Shown: positions 1 to 9,685, counted from the first letter of the stretch. The stretch: DNA of 64,000 nucleotides from Kribbella sp. NBC_01245 (GCF_036226525.1 NZ_CP108487.1:1116001-1180000), one strand, 5' to 3'. Notes: a model not told the origin generated them from the sequence alone. Numbers and translations: made by a program.

Positions 1-338
1 TCGGGACGCGACCGCCCGACGACCTCCTTGAGCAGTGGGTTCACCGCCCAGACAACGGCGACCCCCGCAACGAAGTACGAGGCGTCCGCCGGCCGGTGCG
101 TGGCGAGCAATCCGATCAGTACGCCGACCGCGACGACGGCGAGCGGGACCAGCTCGGTCAGGTCGCTGACGACCAGCGCGGCTCGATCGAAGGTTCCGCC
201 CGTGTCGTGGATCCAAACCAGAGCACGCCGCTCGCCAGGCAGCGGACCCGCGAGCATGACCCAGCTGCCGAGCGCCAGCACTCCGAGCGCGAGCGCGCCA
301 CTCGTCAGTGCGAGGCTCAGACCATCCCAGCGCCGCAT
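1..338 (-). CDS. PAP2-family phosphatase, 3' end outside window
   Basis: The frame opens at the ATG at 338 and runs leftwards off the window, giving about 112 residues. Three hydrophobic segments are visible (about residues 7-31, 63-81 and 88-104). The last visible residues, KEVVGRSRP, match the first signature (K-x6-RP) of the type 2 phosphatidic acid phosphatase superfamily, so it probably dephosphorylates lipid phosphates or pyrophosphates at the membrane. The start lies 12 bp downstream of the PhoX-like gene's stop in the same direction, so the two probably form one phosphatase operon. The PSGH and SRxxxxxHxxxD motifs should lie outside the window and could not be checked. Confidence 0.75.
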   Translation of the reverse strand, partial: MRRWDGLSLALTSGALALGVLALGSWVMLAGPLPGERRALVWIHDTGGTFDRAALVVSDLTELVPLAVVAVGVLIGLLATHRPADASYFVAGVAVVWAVNPLLKEVVGRSRP

Positions 339-350
339 CTCACGGACGCG

Positions 351-1814
351 TCAGACGCCGATTCGATGCCAAGGGCCCCAGATGGCGAAGGTCAGGCCGT
401 TGCTGGCCTGGATATTGACGAACAGGGTGTGCCCGTCCGGACTGAACGTCGAGCCGGCGAACTCGTCGGCGGACCGGTCCGCGCCGGTACTGCTGGTGAG
501 CCGGTTCAGGGCGATGTCCCAGAGCTGACCGCCACGGGACAGCCCGCGAAGGTAGTTGTCCTCGGTGTTGTCCTCGCAGAGCACCAGAGTCCCCCGCCGG
601 CTGGTCGTCACGTTGTCCGGGAAGTCCAGCGTCGCCCGGTCCGGCGACTGGTAGATCAGCTGCAGCTTTCGCGCCCGGGTGTGGTACGCCCAGATCTGGC
701 CGAAGCCGTTCCCGTAACCGCCGACCGAGTCAGGGCCGGTTTCCGCCGGACCGCCACCTTGGGTCGAGCAGAAGTACACGACGTTGTTGTCGTAGACCTG
801 GCCCTCGAGCCGGGAGAAGTACGCCGCACCCTGCGCCCGTCCCTGATCACCGACGTACACCAGCGCCTGGTCGTTGGTCGTCGGTGCAGGCTGGCCCGGG
901 GTGTACGGGAACTGCGGCGCCGGGTCGTCGATGTCGACCCACGTCACGTCGTACGTCGCTCGCTGTGGCTGCTCGGCGGCCAGGTTCAGGTTCGGACGAC
1001 CCCGTACGGCGAGCATCTGCAGCCGACCATCGTTGTCGAGCCCGCCGGACTCCATCGGGTTCGTGGCCGGGAGGTAGCGGTAGAACCCGGAGGGAAACGC
1101 GAAGTTGTCCTCGGTCAGGTACAGGATCCCGTCGGCCGGGTCGAAAGCAACGGCCTCGTGCGCGAAGCGGCCGGCCCGGGTGATCGGTTGCCGGTCGGAC
1201 TGGCCGCCGGCCGGGACCTCGAAGATGAACCCGTGCGGCTTGGTCAGCGTCACGTTCGGCCTACCGGTGAAGTCGGGCCCGACGTCCGGGCCGTTCACCG
1301 TTTCCTCGCAGGTGATCCAGCTGCCCCACGGCATGATCCCGCCGCTGCAGTTCATCATCGTGCCGTTCAGGCTGGTGTAAGCGTCGACGACCTCGCCGAC
1401 CGGGCTCACCTCGACCGTCGTCGTCCCGCCCTGCGCGCGGGAGTCGTACGGCGCACCTGGGCCGAACGGGGTGCCCGGGTTGTTCAGCTCGTGGTTGCGG
1501 ACCAGGAGAACGTTGCCGTTCGGCAGCGCGAACGCTCCCATGCCGTCGTGCCGCCCGGGCAGCCGGGTGCCGTCCCGCAGGACCACCGGGAACTCCGTGT
1601 CGTGGAACGACCGGTAGGAGAACCCCTCCGGCAGGTGCAGCCTGACCTTGCCGTCGCGCAGGTCCGGGATCGCGCGTAGCTCCCGGGACGGCGCGTTGCC
1701 CTTCGGACCAGCCATCGCCTCCCGGGCCACGAACCCCTGGAACGGCCCACCGGCCAGGATTCCGCCCGCGACCGCCATGCTGCCCGCGAGGAACGTCCGA
1801 CGTTCGATGCTCAT
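351..1814 (-). CDS. PhoX-like (DUF839) secreted phosphatase
   Basis: The 487-residue product starts MSIERRTFLAG, a twin-arginine export motif (RR at residues 5-6), followed by a Gly/Ala-rich hydrophobic stretch, so it should be exported folded by Tat. The rest has features of the DUF839/PhoX family: conserved pieces such as GMGAFALPNGNVLLVRNHE, a GTTTVEV segment, CSGGIMPWGSWITCEET and late CEDN. PhoX enzymes are calcium/iron-dependent alkaline phosphatases; members with this layout are often annotated only as DUF839. It is followed after 12 bp by a PAP2 phosphatase gene in the same direction. Activity on phosphate monoesters is inferred from the family. Confidence 0.85.
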   Translation of the reverse strand: MSIERRTFLAGSMAVAGGILAGGPFQGFVAREAMAGPKGNAPSRELRAIPDLRDGKVRLHLPEGFSYRSFHDTEFPVVLRDGTRLPGRHDGMGAFALPNGNVLLVRNHELNNPGTPFGPGAPYDSRAQGGTTTVEVSPVGEVVDAYTSLNGTMMNCSGGIMPWGSWITCEETVNGPDVGPDFTGRPNVTLTKPHGFIFEVPAGGQSDRQPITRAGRFAHEAVAFDPADGILYLTEDNFAFPSGFYRYLPATNPMESGGLDNDGRLQMLAVRGRPNLNLAAEQPQRATYDVTWVDIDDPAPQFPYTPGQPAPTTNDQALVYVGDQGRAQGAAYFSRLEGQVYDNNVVYFCSTQGGGPAETGPDSVGGYGNGFGQIWAYHTRARKLQLIYQSPDRATLDFPDNVTTSRRGTLVLCEDNTEDNYLRGLSRGGQLWDIALNRLTSSTGADRSADEFAGSTFSPDGHTLFVNIQASNGLTFAIWGPWHRIGV

Positions 1815-1898
1815 CTGTCCATCCCCTTCCGCTCCACACCCCTGCTTACCGAAGCTAGCGCCCAGCGAACCTGGCGGACAGTCTTCGGGCGGGCTGCG

Positions 1899-2060
1899 TC
1901 AGTCGCGGGCTGCGGCAGTACGGCGGTCCAGGCGGCGGGCTAGGGACATCAGGCAGCGCCGGCCAGGCGCCCCGACGTACCGGCCGTTGTCCGGGCCGTA
2001 GGCGTCCACGACTATGCCGTGCACCAGGTACGTCGCGAAGAGCGACGTGAGCTGTGGGCG
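1899..2060 (-). pseudogene. Possible short gene remnant in the divergent intergenic region
   Basis: The 355 bp between the divergent phosphatase and secreted-protein genes hold one protein-like frame on the minus strand, with residues such as YLVHGIVVDAYGPDNGRYVG and a final SLARRLDRRTAAARD before TGA. A TAA lies immediately upstream and there is no convincing start, so this looks like the tail of a lost gene, or chance. I recognise no family. The rest of the intergenic region presumably holds the two promoters, but no clear -35/-10 pair stood out. Confidence 0.2.
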
Positions 2061-2169
2061 TTACAGCTGATCGGCGGTACGGGCGGAGTACGGGCAGTGG
2101 CGTGACGGGTGTGGTCACCAGAATCGGCCCCCGCCGGTCTGGTCGACCCTTCCTGGAGGTCTTTCCCTG

Positions 2170-5100
2170 ATGCGCAAGTCAATCGTGGCCGCGCTCCGCC
2201 CCAGTAGGACGAGTGCTCGGGAGATATCAGTGCGGCGACTCATGCGGTACCTCGTTGTCTTGGCCGTGCTGGCCACAGGACTGCACGCGACGTCGACCAT
2301 CCAGCCCTCGGTGGCCGTGGCGGCCCCTAACTCCACCGCGGCGCCCACGGCGGCGGCTGCTGCCGCTCCTGGTGCCGGTGGCGGGTTGTACGTCCCGCTG
2401 GCAACCACTCAGCGGCTCTACGACTCCGGGACGACACTGGTCCAGGCTCAGGAGACAAAAACAGCCACCTTCACGGGCCTCGGCGGGATCCCGGCCACCG
2501 GAGTAACGGCAATCGCCGCGACGGTCCAGGTCCTCAGCCCGACCGCGTCCGGCTCACTGCCCGCGTGGCCGGCCGGCGAGACCCGGCCGGCGGTGTCGGG
2601 GCTGCTGTTCGCGGCGAACATGAAGTACATGTCCGGCTCGGCGGTGATCCGGCTGAACGCGTCAGGTCAGGCGAGCTTCTCCAATAAAAGCGCAGGGACG
2701 CTACGCATCCGCGTCGACGTCACGGGCTACTTCACCGGCGACACCGCGACCACCGCGGGTTCGCGGTTCGTCCCGCTGAAGCAGTCCCGGATCGTCGACA
2801 CCCGCGCCAAGATCGGCGTGGGTGGAACCGCCCCGGTGGCAGCGAATGGAACCATCACGTTCCAGGTGGCCGGAGTCGGAGGCCTGCCTGCGGCCTCGTC
2901 GATCTCGGCGGTCGCCGTGAACGTCACGGCCTTGGTTCCGTCGGCTTTCGGTGGCTGGACGCTGTTCCCGGCTGGGGCTACCCGTCCTGGCGTGAATCAC
3001 GGCTTACACGTGCAGACCCGGCCGAAGACCGGCAGCTCGATCGTCAAGGTCGCGACCGACGGCCGCTTGTCGCTGACCAATACCTCGACCGGCACGACGC
3101 ACTTCACGGTGGATGTGACCGGCTATTTCACCAGCGCCTCGAACGCGACCGCTGCGTCCAGCCGCGTGGTCGCGTTGTCGTCACGCCGGGTCCTCGACAC
3201 GGGCACCACGCTGGTCGCGGCCGGCGGCACGGTGAATCTGCGGCTGACCGGCGTGGGCGGGATACCGGCAAGCAACGTTGCGGCGGCGGCGATCAACCTG
3301 GTCGCGTCCGGGTCGGCCACGTCGGGCGAGTTCAAGGCGTATACCGCGGGACAGTCCGCACCTGCCGCGACCGATGTGATCTTCGCTCCTAGCCCACACC
3401 AGTTCAACCAGCTGTGGGTCCGGCCGAACGCCTCCGGCGACATCACCATCGCCAACCGCACGAACGCCGCGGCCCGCCTGTATGTCGATGTTCAGGGCTA
3501 CGCGCTCAACCCAGGAAAGCCCCAAGCGCCCACGAACGTGATCGCGCAGGCGGGCGACCGCTCGGCGGCAGTCTCCTGGACTGCGCCCGCCGACACCGGT
3601 GACCTCACCATCAGCGGCTACACGGTGAAAGTCAGCCCGGGCGGTGCGGAGATCCCTTCGGCGACGCCCAATGCTTCGATCCCGAACCTCGACAACGGCA
3701 CGTCCTACACCTTCACCGTGACGGCCCGGACCGCGACCGGGAGTTCGGCTCCGTCCGAGCCGAGCGCCGGTATCACCCCAGCCAAAGTCGGCCCGCCGGG
3801 AGCACCGGTCATTACCGGTGTTGCCGGGATGGACTCAGCGGCCATTGTGGAGTGGTCACCGCCACCTGAGACCGCGGGTGCCGTCACCTCGTACACGATC
3901 ACTGTGCAGCCGGGCGGCCGGACCGTCCAAGCGGCCGCGGATGCGACGTCTACGACGGTCACCGGTTTGACGAACGGTTCGACCTACCAGTTCACGATCG
4001 CGGCGACGAACGCACACGGAACGGGTGCGGCATCGCCGCTGTCGAGGCCGGTCACGACCCGGCCCGCGGAAGTTCCGATGGCACCGGTGCTGGACAGCGT
4101 CGTCGCGGGACCCAACCGGATCGACGTGCAGTGGGCGCCTCCGGCCGACGGTGGGGCGCCGATCACCTCCTACCGGGTCACGCTGACACCGGGCGGCCAG
4201 CAGCAGATCGTCGAGGCCGACACCACGGTCGCGGCCTTTGTGAACCTCACCAACGGCACCTCGTACAGCGCCAGCGTGGTGGCCGTCAACAAGGCCGGTA
4301 CCAGTGAGCCGGCGACAAGGGCGGGTCTCGTTCCGGTCGCCACCAGGGTGCCGGGCCGCCCGCTGAATGTGAGTGTCTCGAGCACCGCCAGCGGCAGCCT
4401 GGTGGTCACCTGGCAGCCTCCGACCGACCCCGGTTCAAGCGCGGTCACCGGCTACACCGTGACCGCTGCACCCGGCGGGCGGACCGCGACGGTCGGCGCC
4501 ACGGCGCGGACGGCCACCATCACGGGGCTCGATCCCGCGGCCAGCTACACGGTGCGCACAACGGCGTCCAACGCTGCCGGCGCCGGTACGGCTGAGGTTT
4601 CAGAACCGACGCGGGCGTCGGTCACGGCCACCAGCGCCACCCCGAATCTGTTGTCGGCCGAATCGCTGGCAGGCCTGGCCGAGTACCGCACCGACGGCAC
4701 CCTGGTCTTCTCCCGGCCTTCGGCACAGGTCAACGCGTTCAAAGTCGGCGACGTCGTCGCGTCCCTACCCGACGCGAAGCTGCCGTTGGGCATCATGCGC
4801 CGCATCACCCAGCGGGTCGTTCAAGGCACCGCGCTGTTCTTGTCGACCGAGCAGATGCCGCTCAACGGTCTCTTGACCGCCGGTGGCATTACCTCGGACC
4901 AGGTCCTGACCAACGACTCCACCACCGAGCTTTTGAGCGCGCCGGGAACCAAGCGCTCGCAGCCGCTCATCGACGGAAAGACCCGCCGGCAAGGCGCGCC
5001 GCGCCGCGAGCAGGTCAACAAGATCCAAGGTGGCGAAGTCACCCTGATGGACGGGCAGTACACGTTCACGTTCTTCGCCGAAGTGGGCGCGGAGCAGGGC

Positions 5101-7458
5101 TTCGCCGGTGCGGTCGAAGGATCGGTGAGTGTGAAACCGAACCTGATCACCAAGATCGACTTCGGCACGCCGACGAAGACCGAGTGGGGCTACACGGTCG
5201 ACGCCCATGCCGACATCCGCTGGCGCGCCGGCTTCGTCGCGAAACTGCTCTCGAAGGAATGGGAGGTCCAGCGCATCCGGGGACCGCGGATCGTCGTGAT
5301 GGCCGGACCCGTGCCCATCGTCTTGACCACCGAACTGAAGATCATGATCAGGCTCGACGTCGAAGGCAACGTCGGCGTACAACTCCGGTACAGCTACGGC
5401 CGCGAGGTCGGCGCCAAGATCAAGACCGAGGGAAGCACGATCACGCCCGAGGTGGTCAACCGGACCTATGACGTCAACGCGGGTGACGTCCAGCTCTACG
5501 CGGCCGCCACCGCGCGGCTGGCGGCGCCGATGATCGGCTTCTACGTCTACCTGTGGGACGTCGCCGGCCCGGGCATCCTGGCCAGCCCGTTCACGGAGCT
5601 CGAAGTCGACCTCACCCAGGACCCCTGGTGGACACTCGACCTCGGCGTCCAGCTCGGCGCCTACCTGGGCATCAGCGACGACATGAAGAAGATCTTCGGC
5701 CAGGAGTTCGGGTGGGAGGACGACTCGCTCCTCGAGGTCAAGGTCACGATCGCGCACGCGGGCGGCCCGTTCGCCGGTCTGAAAGTCGATCCGGCCAAGG
5801 CGGAGATACCAACGAACACACCACTGAAACTGAACCCCACCGTCATCGTCGCAGGCGTACCAACGACCCCGGACAACGTGGAGTGGTCGATCGTCAAGGG
5901 GCCGGGATCGGTCGCCGCTGACGGCACCTACGTCTCTCCCGTCTCGGGTGCCGCCCTGGTCAAGGCGCACATCGACGAGACCCCGGCCACCGAGGAGATG
6001 AACTTCGAGGTCGGCATCCTGGTCGGCAACGGTCCACCAGCGGCACCAGCCGCGCCGTACGTCGAACCCGGCGCCGGATCCCTGAACATCTCCTGGCGGC
6101 CGCCCACCCATAACGGCGGAGATCCCGTCAAGCGGTACGCCATCACGACCGTTCCCGCGACCTCGACGACCTGGGTCGAGGCCCCGGCCCGGACCGCGCG
6201 CATCCGCGGCGTCACCCCGGGCCGTACGTACCGAGTACAGATCGCTGCCGCCAACAGCATCGCCCTCGGTCCACTCAGCACACTCAGCGCCGAAGTCGTA
6301 CCAGTGAGCATCGGCCTGACAATCACCGGCACCCCACAAGACATCAACACCACTGAGTACGGCGCGCCCAACAACAGCGGATACACCACTGACTTCAAGA
6401 TGTCCGGCGACGGCCAATACGTCTACTTCGCCGCCGCCGGCCACTCCAACGTGATCCCGCTCGAGGCCCGCTCCGGCATCGCCTACCAGTATCTGGTCCG
6501 CCGCAGTCTCTGGACCGGCCGCATCGACCTCATCTCGCGGGGCGACGACGGTGTCACTCCCTGGCCGATCGAGGGCGGAGTCTCCACGTTGCCTCAAAAC
6601 GGCGTCTTTATCGGTGTCAGCCGCACCGGAGACCGCGTCGCCTACCAGGAGGACGGCAATCCATCCTGGACCGGTGACATCGTCGTTCGGGACCTGCCCA
6701 CCGGGCGCACCATCGGTCGATACCCGCTCCCGGCCGGCGAGACCCTGTACGGCATCAAGCTCAACGACGACGGAACCGTGCTCAGCTTCTCCACCCTGCT
6801 ACCGAGAAAGCCCAGCGGAGCACCCAATGCCAATCTCTACCGAGCCCAGCCCGGGGTGAGCGGATCGGCAACCGAGATCGCCGGTTGCTTCATCAGCTGC
6901 GCCGACGATCACGAAACCACCAACTTCGACATGGACGGGTCCGGCAACACGATCGTCTGGGAGACCTGTGGCGGCCCAACGGACGGCTGCCGGGTCCGGC
7001 GTTGGGCCGGTGGCACCAAAACCGATCTTCTGTCTCAGCCGGTCGACTCCGAAGAGGCCCATGACCCGAAGATCTCCGACGACGGTAGCTACATCGCGGT
7101 GGCCTACACCAACGCCGCCGGCAGCAGCAAAGGTCTGGCGGTCGTACCCGCCGGAGCAGCCAGAATCACCGCGCAGGCCGTACGAGCCACCTACGCCGCG
7201 GACCGGGAGGTGATGCCCATGAATATCAACCGCGACGCGACGAAGATCATCTACGCCGTCGGCGCCGCCAGCGGCACAGGCGCTCAACCCGCTTACATCC
7301 TCAACCGCTCCAGCGGCGCGGCAACCCTGCTCGCCCCCAGCGAGTCAGTGGTCATGGCCGACAACAGCGACGACGGAACCCTCGCGGCCTACACCCAGTA
7401 CCTCGGCCCCTGCTGTAGCGGCACCTTCGGAACGAAGATCCTGGTGCGCAAAACCTGA
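2170..7458 (+). CDS. Giant secreted multidomain protein (surface repeats, FN3 domains, beta-propeller)
   Basis: The 1,762-residue protein starts at an ATG preceded by GGAGG. A signal peptide with a long N-region lies at about residues 24-52 (RYLVVLAVLATGLH). Three copies of an actinobacterial secreted beta-repeat follow (about 74-192, 203-318 and 325-447), each opening with a (V)PL...R.(V/Y)DT-like motif and closing VDVTGYF or VDVQGY. Four fibronectin type III domains follow (about 447-820), then an unrecognised 450-residue region, an Ig-like stretch (about 1215-1285), a fifth FN3 (1286-1380) and a C-terminal TolB/WD40-like propeller with repeated SGDG, SDDGS and NDDGT motifs (1385-1762). No sortase motif or C-terminal anchor is visible, so it is probably released or wall-bound noncovalently. 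Role unknown; adhesion or polymer binding is plausible. A strong terminator follows 14 bp after the stop. Confidence 0.8.
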   Translation: MRKSIVAALRPSRTSAREISVRRLMRYLVVLAVLATGLHATSTIQPSVAVAAPNSTAAPTAAAAAAPGAGGGLYVPLATTQRLYDSGTTLVQAQETKTATFTGLGGIPATGVTAIAATVQVLSPTASGSLPAWPAGETRPAVSGLLFAANMKYMSGSAVIRLNASGQASFSNKSAGTLRIRVDVTGYFTGDTATTAGSRFVPLKQSRIVDTRAKIGVGGTAPVAANGTITFQVAGVGGLPAASSISAVAVNVTALVPSAFGGWTLFPAGATRPGVNHGLHVQTRPKTGSSIVKVATDGRLSLTNTSTGTTHFTVDVTGYFTSASNATAASSRVVALSSRRVLDTGTTLVAAGGTVNLRLTGVGGIPASNVAAAAINLVASGSATSGEFKAYTAGQSAPAATDVIFAPSPHQFNQLWVRPNASGDITIANRTNAAARLYVDVQGYALNPGKPQAPTNVIAQAGDRSAAVSWTAPADTGDLTISGYTVKVSPGGAEIPSATPNASIPNLDNGTSYTFTVTARTATGSSAPSEPSAGITPAKVGPPGAPVITGVAGMDSAAIVEWSPPPETAGAVTSYTITVQPGGRTVQAAADATSTTVTGLTNGSTYQFTIAATNAHGTGAASPLSRPVTTRPAEVPMAPVLDSVVAGPNRIDVQWAPPADGGAPITSYRVTLTPGGQQQIVEADTTVAAFVNLTNGTSYSASVVAVNKAGTSEPATRAGLVPVATRVPGRPLNVSVSSTASGSLVVTWQPPTDPGSSAVTGYTVTAAPGGRTATVGATARTATITGLDPAASYTVRTTASNAAGAGTAEVSEPTRASVTATSATPNLLSAESLAGLAEYRTDGTLVFSRPSAQVNAFKVGDVVASLPDAKLPLGIMRRITQRVVQGTALFLSTEQMPLNGLLTAGGITSDQVLTNDSTTELLSAPGTKRSQPLIDGKTRRQGAPRREQVNKIQGGEVTLMDGQYTFTFFAEVGAEQGFAGAVEGSVSVKPNLITKIDFGTPTKTEWGYTVDAHADIRWRAGFVAKLLSKEWEVQRIRGPRIVVMAGPVPIVLTTELKIMIRLDVEGNVGVQLRYSYGREVGAKIKTEGSTITPEVVNRTYDVNAGDVQLYAAATARLAAPMIGFYVYLWDVAGPGILASPFTELEVDLTQDPWWTLDLGVQLGAYLGISDDMKKIFGQEFGWEDDSLLEVKVTIAHAGGPFAGLKVDPAKAEIPTNTPLKLNPTVIVAGVPTTPDNVEWSIVKGPGSVAADGTYVSPVSGAALVKAHIDETPATEEMNFEVGILVGNGPPAAPAAPYVEPGAGSLNISWRPPTHNGGDPVKRYAITTVPATSTTWVEAPARTARIRGVTPGRTYRVQIAAANSIALGPLSTLSAEVVPVSIGLTITGTPQDINTTEYGAPNNSGYTTDFKMSGDGQYVYFAAAGHSNVIPLEARSGIAYQYLVRRSLWTGRIDLISRGDDGVTPWPIEGGVSTLPQNGVFIGVSRTGDRVAYQEDGNPSWTGDIVVRDLPTGRTIGRYPLPAGETLYGIKLNDDGTVLSFSTLLPRKPSGAPNANLYRAQPGVSGSATEIAGCFISCADDHETTNFDMDGSGNTIVWETCGGPTDGCRVRRWAGGTKTDLLSQPVDSEEAHDPKISDDGSYIAVAYTNAAGSSKGLAVVPAGAARITAQAVRATYAADREVMPMNINRDATKIIYAVGAASGTGAQPAYILNRSSGAATLLAPSESVVMADNSDDGTLAAYTQYLGPCCSGTFGTKILVRKT

Positions 7459-7472
7459 CCACACCGCCTTGA

Positions 7473-7504
7473 GCGATGGGTGCGGCGCCTGCCGCACCCA
7501 TCGC
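7473..7504. terminator. Strong hairpin terminator
   Basis: Perfect 14-bp inverted repeat (GCGATGGGTGCGGC, loop GCCT, GCCGCACCCATCGC) just after the giant secreted-protein gene. It lies between two convergent genes. There is no U-tract, as is usual in high-GC actinobacteria. Confidence 0.85.
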
Positions 7505-7682
7505 CAAGCCACGAACCACGGCTCGCACTTCATCTACATGGCCCGCGCGAACACCGACCACCCGAAGACTCCTCCGGGTACCGGGAGCCCCTCGCGGCCG
7601 CGCGCAGTGCCACCCAGCGGCGCCGGGCACTACCCGAGGGCATAGAGCTGAGGGGGCAAAGATCGTCTCGCGCCTGAGCGTC

Positions 7683-8882
7683 TTAGTGGTCGTCTGCGGG
7701 CTCGGTTGGCTTCTTGTCCGGTATGAGGTCGACGTCGGCGAACGAGCGGGCTACGACGATGTCGGTGGATGAGTGCGCCACTATCGACAACACGATGGTG
7801 AGAGCTACCAGGTGGAAGACCTCGTCGGCGGCGGGGATGTCGGCCTCCAGCACCAGTAGCCCGTAGACGACTGACGCGAAACCCTTGGGTCCGAACCACA
7901 TCGCGGCGAGTTGTTCTCTCCTGCCCAGCCCGGATCGTATGAACGACAGCGCGAGTGCGACCGGCCTGGCGACAACCAGCGCGAAGATGGCGAAGACCCA
8001 TCCCTGCCAGGTGATCTCGCCGAGGAATTCGACTGAGATCAGCGCACCGAAGACGAGCAGCGCCGCCAGCTTGAGGGTTTCCGCGATGAGTTCACCGAAG
8101 TGCTCGAAGGCCGCCCGTTGACGCGGTCCGAAGGTGGCCACCGTGATGCCGGCGGCGAAGGCGGCCAGGAAGAGGTTGCCGTGCATCGTCTTGGCGAGGG
8201 CCAGGACGAGTACGCCGATCGCGACGGCGTTGAGCGGCTCGTACTGAGTGGAAGCCGAGAAGATCTTGAGCCGTTCCAGCCGGATCGCCAGCCAGGGAAC
8301 GGCGACACCGATCACGACACCGATCGCCAGTTCGAGCCCCAGTTCGTCCAGGTGCAGGTTCCCGGAGCCGGCCGCTATGGCCAGGAACACCATCACGAAC
8401 GGAAGCGCGAGGCCGTCGTTGACGCCGGACTCGACATTCAGCAGGTGGCGAAGCCTGGCCGGAACCCGCTGATTGCCCACCAGTGCGGAGGCGAACACCG
8501 GATCGGTCGGTGCCAGGATCGCTCCGATCAGCAGCGCCTGCGGCCAGTCCAGGCCCACCAGGTAGTGCGCCACGACCGCGGTGATCGCCAGCGTCAATGG
8601 CAGGCCCCAGCCGAGCGCGCGGCCGGGAAGGCGCCACGCTGAGCGGAGGTCGGTCCAGCCGACGCGCATGCCGTCCGTGAACAAGACCGCGAACAAGGCG
8701 AGTTCCGCCAAGAGGGCAACGACGGGGGAGTCGGCTTGCAGGTCGAGCACGCCGCTGGTTTGAGGGCCCAGGGCGATGCCGGCAGCGAGGAACAGCACCG
8801 CGGTGGACAAGATGGTGCGATGGGCCAGGCTGGAGACCAGGACGGCCAGTAGCAGCACTACCGCAAAGCACAGCAGCAACAA
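7683..8882 (-). CDS. Cation:proton antiporter (NhaP/CPA1 type)
   Basis: The 399-residue integral membrane protein has about 11-12 hydrophobic segments and typical CPA features: an early GIALGPQ loop, LIGAILAPTDPVFASALVG (the discontinuous-helix TDP motif) and a following VESGVNDGLALPFV segment with the conserved ND pair thought to carry protons. It should exchange Na+ (or K+) for H+ across the cytoplasmic membrane. It is shorter than NhaP proteins with long cytoplasmic tails and ends with a short charged tail. It is divergent from the TetR gene, with 116 bp between the starts. Ion specificity cannot be read from sequence. Confidence 0.85.
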   Translation of the reverse strand: MLLLCFAVVLLLAVLVSSLAHRTILSTAVLFLAAGIALGPQTSGVLDLQADSPVVALLAELALFAVLFTDGMRVGWTDLRSAWRLPGRALGWGLPLTLAITAVVAHYLVGLDWPQALLIGAILAPTDPVFASALVGNQRVPARLRHLLNVESGVNDGLALPFVMVFLAIAAGSGNLHLDELGLELAIGVVIGVAVPWLAIRLERLKIFSASTQYEPLNAVAIGVLVLALAKTMHGNLFLAAFAAGITVATFGPRQRAAFEHFGELIAETLKLAALLVFGALISVEFLGEITWQGWVFAIFALVVARPVALALSFIRSGLGRREQLAAMWFGPKGFASVVYGLLVLEADIPAADEVFHLVALTIVLSIVAHSSTDIVVARSFADVDLIPDKKPTEPADDH

Positions 8883-8961
8883 GACGTTCCCTCTTTCAGC
8901 CGGGCTTGGGCAGGTTCGGTCGTGCGCGGTGAACGTTAGCCGGTGATGGGATGACTACCGC

Positions 8962-9008
8962 TTGCGCTGCCATTGAACGTGCGTTTAATGTATTGAACAT
9001 GCGTTCAA
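8962..9008 (+). promoter_or_regulatory. Leaderless promoter with two TetR-type operators
   Basis: Two 16-bp dyads, TTGAACGTGCGTTTAA (8973-8988) and TTGAACATGCGTTCAA (8993-9008), share TTGAAC/GTTCAA arms with centres 20 bp apart. They overlap a promoter-like pair: TTGCGC at 8962-8967, 18-bp spacer, TAATGT at 8986-8991. The start point would fall on or next to the ATG at 8999, which sits inside the second dyad. This is the layout expected for autorepression by the adjacent TetR protein; the binding is inferred. Confidence 0.65.
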
Positions 9009-9685
9009 CGGCTCGCTCCGACGCCTCGGCACCCGGTGGTGCCGGGCCGTCGACGTCTGAGCGGATTCGGGACGCTGCCGTGGCTCGGTTCGGGCGCGAT
9101 GGCTTCTCCGTCGGCTTGCGGGCGATCGCCGCGGATGCCGGGGTGACGGCCGGGTTGGTTGTGCATCACTTTGGTTCCAAGGAAGGCCTGCGCGACGCTT
9201 GCGACAAGTTCGTGCTGGGGGTTATTCGCTCGGAGAAGATGCGGGCGACCACGTCCGGTAGTGCCGCGGGGATGCTGGCGCAGTTGGCGGAAATCGAGCA
9301 GTTCGGTCCGTTAGCGCTGTACGCCGTACGCAGCATGCAGGCCGGTGGCGAGCTCGCGACCGCCTTTGTCGAGCAGATGGTCAGCGACGCCGAGGACTAC
9401 CTGGCCGCGGGGGTGGAGGCCGGCACGATCAGGCCCAGCCGCGATCCGGCCGGTCGCGCCCGGTACCTCACCTACCAGGGCATGGGCTCGCTGATGCTGT
9501 GGATCTCGCTGCACCCCGACATGGTGTCGGTCGACGACTTCCGCACCGCGCTGCGGGAGATCTCCGACGAGATCACTTTGCCGGCTCTCGAGTTGTTCAC
9601 CGAGGGCCTGTTCGTCGATCGCGCGATGCTCGATGACTATCTGATGTACGTCCCTGATCCGCCCGGCGGCCCGGCCGTTTCGTAG
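8999..9685 (+). CDS. TetR-family transcriptional regulator
   Basis: The N-terminal helix-turn-helix is clear: ERIRDAAVARFGRDGFS, then LRAIAADAGVTAGLVVHHFGSKEGL (about residues 20-62 from this start). The C-terminal ligand domain is helical and diverse. An upstream in-frame ATG at 8951 exists, but the promoter and operators lie between the two, and a leaderless transcript would begin at the ATG at 8999, so I prefer the shorter 228-residue form. It precedes an ABC exporter pair by 84 bp in the same direction. It probably represses itself and perhaps the exporter, with release by a small molecule that the pump removes (inference). Confidence 0.88.
   Translation: MRSTARSDASAPGGAGPSTSERIRDAAVARFGRDGFSVGLRAIAADAGVTAGLVVHHFGSKEGLRDACDKFVLGVIRSEKMRATTSGSAAGMLAQLAEIEQFGPLALYAVRSMQAGGELATAFVEQMVSDAEDYLAAGVEAGTIRPSRDPAGRARYLTYQGMGSLMLWISLHPDMVSVDDFRTALREISDEITLPALELFTEGLFVDRAMLDDYLMYVPDPPGGPAVS

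Noticed and set aside
96..1679. Long plus-strand open frame (527 codons) opposite the PhoX-like gene
   Set aside because: Arg/Pro/Gly-rich composition with no domain, exactly antisense to a gene with clear Tat signal and family motifs; a high-GC shadow.
4765..6597. Long minus-strand open frame (610 codons) inside the giant secreted gene
   Set aside because: Arg/Asp/Val-rich composition typical of antisense shadows; the opposite strand has FN3 domains.
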